Of a DNA stretch of 9,632 bases, positions 6,856-9,632 are shown in pieces. The notes under the pieces are model-generated. The model worked only from the letters and a program-made list of their open reading frames with translations, did no database searches and was not told where the DNA came from. This DNA is from Candidatus Cloacimonadota bacterium (GTDB lineage: Bacteria; Cloacimonadota; Cloacimonadia; JGIOTU-2): assembly GCA_014382685.1 (NCBI GenBank), contig JACNJG010000175.1, forward strand, positions 1 to 9,632, given 5' to 3'. The position numbers and the translations under genes were made by a program. Each line of letters begins with the position of its first letter. The stretch's first letter is position 1.

Positions 6856-6954
6856 ATTCATAACGAAAGCTTTTGGTATTTTGCACCCGAAGGAATTAAG
6901 GGTAAGAATTTTAAAATTAAATTATTCAAGAAATAAACAGTTAGAGAGGTACTT

Positions 6955-7848
6955 ATGAAAAAATTAGTTGTGCCCGTAGATTTTTCAGAAAATACAGAAT
7001 GCGCATGTAATTATGCCATTCATCTTGCCGAAAAGGAAGAAACAGAGATTATGCTGTACCATGCTTATATGTATCCCATTGCATCGGCAGATATGACCGA
7101 TGATGTGGTGGACAGCTCAACGCTCATCACTCCCGAGATCATGGATAGTATTGAAAAAGCAGCAAAAACCGGCTTGAAACGTCTGAAAGATAAACTTGAT
7201 AAAATACTCGAGGATGAGGGAATAAAAAACATACAGCTCAAAACAAAAGCCACGAATGGTATGGCAGAATATGAGATCCTCGATATCTGTGATACATATC
7301 ACCCCGACATGGTCATCATGAGTTCCTCGGGGCGGGGACATAAATCAGACAAAATACTGGGAAGTATTGCACTCAAAATTATGGAACATGCACCGATACC
7401 TGTGCTCTCAATACCCGAGAATATAGAATATGCAAAGATCCGAAATGTGCTCTATATCACTGATTTTGACGAGTCGGATATATCTGCTGTTGAAAATCTT
7501 GTTGAAATACTTAAGCCCTTCAAGGTGAATATCCACTGCCTGCATGTGGAGCATTCAAACAAAGACCTTATTGACAATATGCTTATGGATTACCTGAAGG
7601 AGCATTTTGAAGAAGAATTCAAGAAGGGCACAATGTTCTTTGAAGTCGTTCAGGATAAGGATGTGCTCAAGGCAGTCGAGGAATATATCAAAGATAAAGA
7701 GATCAATCTCGTTGCACTGCTTCATCACAAGCGTGGTTTGCTATCCAAATTATTCCATCCGAGCATGACGAAAAAGGTCTTCTATCACACAGCATTACCA
7801 CTCCTCACCTTTCATGACATCTCTGAGGATAATGAAATAGAAGATTAG
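6955..7848 (+). CDS. Tandem-domain universal stress protein (UspA family)
   Basis: A 297-residue cytoplasmic protein with two Usp domains. Domain 1 (about 1-153) begins with VVPVDFSE and carries a nucleotide-binding loop SSSGRGHKSDKILGS (123-137). This is G126-x9-G136-S137, with the first glycine of the usual G-x2-G-x9-GS replaced by S123. Domain 2 (about 161-286) starts with IRNVLYITDFDES and ends in HHKRGLLSKLFHPSMTKK (257-274), which lacks the ATP-binding glycines, so it is probably a non-nucleotide or degenerate half. Usp proteins are generally linked to stress survival, and the specific role here is unknown. The start is set by GAGAGG (6944-6949) 5 bases before ATG 6955. Its stop is one base from the stop of the convergent rqcH-like gene. 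It is probably transcribed alone from the 6551-6954 region. Confidence 0.92.
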   Translation: MKKLVVPVDFSENTECACNYAIHLAEKEETEIMLYHAYMYPIASADMTDDVVDSSTLITPEIMDSIEKAAKTGLKRLKDKLDKILEDEGIKNIQLKTKATNGMAEYEILDICDTYHPDMVIMSSSGRGHKSDKILGSIALKIMEHAPIPVLSIPENIEYAKIRNVLYITDFDESDISAVENLVEILKPFKVNIHCLHVEHSNKDLIDNMLMDYLKEHFEEEFKKGTMFFEVVQDKDVLKAVEEYIKDKEINLVALLHHKRGLLSKLFHPSMTKKVFYHTALPLLTFHDISEDNEIED

Positions 7849-7849
7849 A

Positions 7850-9508
7850 TCATAACTGCATAGTTCTTGGATCGATCGGGTCCACGAATACTGTTTTGTG
7901 AATTTTATACACAACAAACCCGGGAGCACTTTTCCTGGGTTTTGTTACATGCCGTACCAATGTAAAATCCACAGGCACTTTTGTGGAGTGCTTTGCCTTA
8001 CTATAATATGCTGCGATGCCTGCTGCTATTTCTCTGAGGCGTTCAGGAAGATGTTCGAGTTTGGTTGGATTTTTTATAATTATATGTGACCCGTGATACA
8101 CTCTCGTATGAAAAAACCAGTCATTGGGTTTGGCAAAATGAAGGGTCAATTCATCATTTTCTTTGCCGGAGCGTCCCACAAAAATATCCCACTGCCTGCC
8201 TTCGACGGAAATAGTAAATTTTCTAAAAGGAGCAGCTTTCTTCTGCTTTTTAGAGCCCGATTCCTTTTCATTAAGCATGGGCTCAAGAGCTTTTACACTC
8301 TCGCATGCATCGATTTCCGCAATTTGTTTTTCAAGTTTCTCCAGCTTCTTTTCATTAGATGCAATATTCTTGACGAGCTTCTTTTTGCCTGATTGTGTTT
8401 TTTTATACTTTTTGAAATAGTGCGCCATGTTTTGCTGTGGAGTCCAGTCTGTTTTTAAAGGGATCACAATATCGGGATTTCCATCCTCAAAATAATCCGT
8501 AACCACGATCTCTTTCATCCTATGCTTGATCTTATGAAGATTGATCTTCAGGAGTTCACCCATTTTCTGCCAGTGTTCAGCATCCTTCAATTCATCGAGG
8601 TCTTTTTTCTGCTGAGAGATAGTTCGAAGCAGTTTTTTCTTTTTGAGTTCATGAGAATGTATAGTTCTATCCTTTATTTGTTGGAATCTATTCTGCACTA
8701 TCTCATGCTCATACATATAGGCAAAGGCATCATTCACGGACTTCATTTCAAGGCAGTCATCAGCTTTAAAAATGCTAAGATATTTTTTCTTTGTTTCATA
8801 AAATATATTGCTTTTCTCTGACCAATGTTCACAGGTGGTGCGAATTATGTTTATGAATTCAAACATTTCACCGGCTTTCATTCCAGATTTGAAAATATAT
8901 TTCAAGAATTTCGGTGCATTGCTGAAATTGGTGATAAATTCCTTCCACGAATCAGGAAGCACCCCTGGAAATAAGCCCTCGAATTGGGATTTGTTCGCAG
9001 AAAAAATGTAAGGTTTTACAACTACCGGCGGAGAATTGTATGGAATTCCCGGATACAATTGTCTGAATTTACTGTCTGAAACATGTATCCTTCGATGGCA
9101 GTCCAAAATGACATCCCTCTCTTTTTCTACCCGTGTGAGGATCAGGTTCTCATATCTCGGGATCAACTCAATGATAAGTTTGTAGTATGATGTTTCTCCA
9201 TAAAATGACTCTTTATCAAAAGTGAGAATGAGTACTCTGTCGTTTCCTCTTATCTCTACATTTTTTACCGAGCTCTTTATTAGATGCTGCTTGAGCAAAA
9301 GCATAAGAGGATTATCCTTATTCTCGTTGGGCTTCATATCTTCTGCTATAAAGCAAAGTGGGTTCTGCCCATTGATAGAAACAACAAATTGTATTGAAGA
9401 AAGATCAAAAATATAGGTAGAATTATTACAATACACATCCCTAACAGTCCTGCCGATCAGGTGTTTTTTGTTATCCTGAAACCATAATTTGAGAAACGTG
9501 TATTCCAT
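7850..9508 (-). CDS. rqcH: RqcH/Rqc2-type NFACT protein (ribosome quality control)
   Basis: A 552-residue NFACT-family protein, formerly called fibronectin-binding protein. RqcH binds stalled 50S-peptidyl-tRNA complexes and drives C-terminal alanine tailing that marks the nascent chain for degradation. NFACT-N covers about 1-200, with D90-R91 (EIRGNDRVLILTF) matching the Asp-Arg pair needed for tailing in B. subtilis RqcH. A helical and coiled-coil middle follows (about 270-400), with the typical WTPQQNMAHYFKKYKK segment at 355-370. The NFACT-R domain (about 430-545) contains IFVGRSGKENDELTLHFAKP and the PNDWFFHTRVYHGSHI motif. The length is usual for the family. I see no clear Shine-Dalgarno upstream of this start. 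It converges on usp with one base between the stops. A surface adhesin role is unlikely, as no export signal is seen. Confidence 0.93.
   Translation of the reverse strand: MEYTFLKLWFQDNKKHLIGRTVRDVYCNNSTYIFDLSSIQFVVSINGQNPLCFIAEDMKPNENKDNPLMLLLKQHLIKSSVKNVEIRGNDRVLILTFDKESFYGETSYYKLIIELIPRYENLILTRVEKERDVILDCHRRIHVSDSKFRQLYPGIPYNSPPVVVKPYIFSANKSQFEGLFPGVLPDSWKEFITNFSNAPKFLKYIFKSGMKAGEMFEFINIIRTTCEHWSEKSNIFYETKKKYLSIFKADDCLEMKSVNDAFAYMYEHEIVQNRFQQIKDRTIHSHELKKKKLLRTISQQKKDLDELKDAEHWQKMGELLKINLHKIKHRMKEIVVTDYFEDGNPDIVIPLKTDWTPQQNMAHYFKKYKKTQSGKKKLVKNIASNEKKLEKLEKQIAEIDACESVKALEPMLNEKESGSKKQKKAAPFRKFTISVEGRQWDIFVGRSGKENDELTLHFAKPNDWFFHTRVYHGSHIIIKNPTKLEHLPERLREIAAGIAAYYSKAKHSTKVPVDFTLVRHVTKPRKSAPGFVVYKIHKTVFVDPIDPRTMQL
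7913..7946. terminator. Hairpin within the 3' end of the rqcH-like gene; possible terminator for usp
   Basis: Arms 7913-7925 (AACAAACCCGGGA) and 7933-7946 (TCCTGGGTTTTGTT) form a 13-bp stem with one G-T pair and one bulged T, around a 7-base loop. It lies 64 bases past the usp stop on the + strand, and its right arm contains TTTT. Since no space separates the convergent genes, a terminator for usp must lie inside the opposing gene, and this is the best candidate seen. The arms also encode a conserved KPRKSAPGFVVY segment of RqcH, so the symmetry may simply follow the protein. Confidence 0.35.
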
Positions 9509-9538
9509 ATTTTTTATTTAACCATCAACTGTCGGTAG

Positions 9539-9557
9539 GTACAGGTTCATCCTGCAC
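9539..9557. repeat. Short inverted repeat upstream of the rqcH-like gene
   Basis: GTACAGG-TTCAT-CCTGCAC forms a 7-bp stem with one G-T type mismatch and a 5-base loop. It lies 31 bases upstream of the rqcH-like start (on the - strand) and could be a leader hairpin or protein-binding site. On the + strand it is followed by an AT-rich tract (AAATTTTAATTTT), so it might also be a terminator from a neighbour outside the window. Confidence 0.3.
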
Positions 9558-9632
9558 AAATTTTAATTTTCAACCAATGCTTTTTATGTGAGGTCACGAA
9601 TGAAATTGAAGTGATTTCTGGCAAGATTTATT

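Larger units (their letters stand above)
6551..6954. other. Intergenic region of 404 bp rich in repeats, no convincing gene
   Basis: This gap between the HD-fold and usp genes holds the CACGAA tandem repeat (6551-6580) and an AT-rich stretch with TTATAA-A-TTATAA (6592-6604). It also holds the second copy of an imperfect 17-bp direct repeat (6709-6725), a run of overlapping inverted repeats (6783-6835) and a TATAAT element (6850-6855). The short open frames across it (6773-6958 on + and 6692-6886 on -) run through the hairpins and have no recognisable domain, so I treat them as non-coding. It looks like a patchwork of intergenic repeat fragments rather than simple spacer DNA. Confidence 0.6.

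Noticed and set aside
6692..6886. 64-residue open frame on the - strand in the same gap
   Set aside because: Its low-complexity translation across the same repeat patch suggests a repeat-derived frame, not a gene.
6773..6958. 61-residue open frame on the + strand overlapping the usp start by 4 bp
   Set aside because: It starts with TTG without a ribosome binding site, runs through the hairpin cluster, and has no recognisable domain. The ATGA overlap with usp is most likely chance.
1..9632. CRISPR array, prophage or insertion sequence
   Set aside because: No regularly spaced identical repeats with unique spacers, no transposase, integrase or phage structural gene, and no terminal inverted repeats were found.

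Overview
The window is AT-rich bacterial chromosome with eight protein-coding genes. Seven lie on the + strand and one (rqcH-like) on the - strand. Most starts have recognisable Shine-Dalgarno sequences (AAGGAG, GAGAGG, GGTGG). I see no rRNA, tRNA, CRISPR array, transposase or phage gene. No marker fixes the taxon. The tandem-domain Usp with an HHKRG...LFHPSMTKK C-terminus and the style of the intergenic repeats suggest an FCB-group bacterium (Bacteroidota, Ignavibacteria or Cloacimonadota relatives). This is a low-confidence inference.

Layout: (1) 1-1113 is a two-gene MNT/HEPN cassette. It encodes a winged-helix plus minimal-nucleotidyltransferase protein overlapping a HEPN protein by 4 bp, and two near-identical TTGACA...GTTTCAT direct repeats run into the first start codon. 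It resembles an accessory toxin-antitoxin-like module beside housekeeping genes. (2) 1179-3610 holds miaB (tRNA methylthiotransferase) followed closely by an LhgO-type FAD oxidoreductase whose Shine-Dalgarno overlaps the miaB stop. (3) 3669-6550 is a tightly packed trio: an exported TPR protein, a TerB-fold protein 1 bp later, and an HD-fold protein overlapping TerB by 17 bp. The HD doublet reads Ala-Asp instead of His-Asp. (4) 6551-6954 is a 404-bp non-coding stretch with a period-10 tandem repeat, a 17-bp imperfect direct repeat, overlapping hairpins and a TATAAT element. (5) 6955-7848 is a tandem-domain universal stress protein. (6) 7850-9508 on the - strand is an RqcH/NFACT ribosome quality-control protein, convergent with usp with one base between stop codons. 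(7) 9509-9632 is non-coding.

Functionally, miaB and rqcH act in translation (tRNA modification, rescue of stalled 50S subunits), Usp is stress-related, and LhgO is metabolic or repair. The TPR-TerB-HD trio looks co-translated but has no function I can assign. The points most worth a second look are the TPR/TerB/variant-HD module, the direct repeats at the wHTH-MNT start, the non-canonical HEPN motif, and the hairpin-rich intergenic element.
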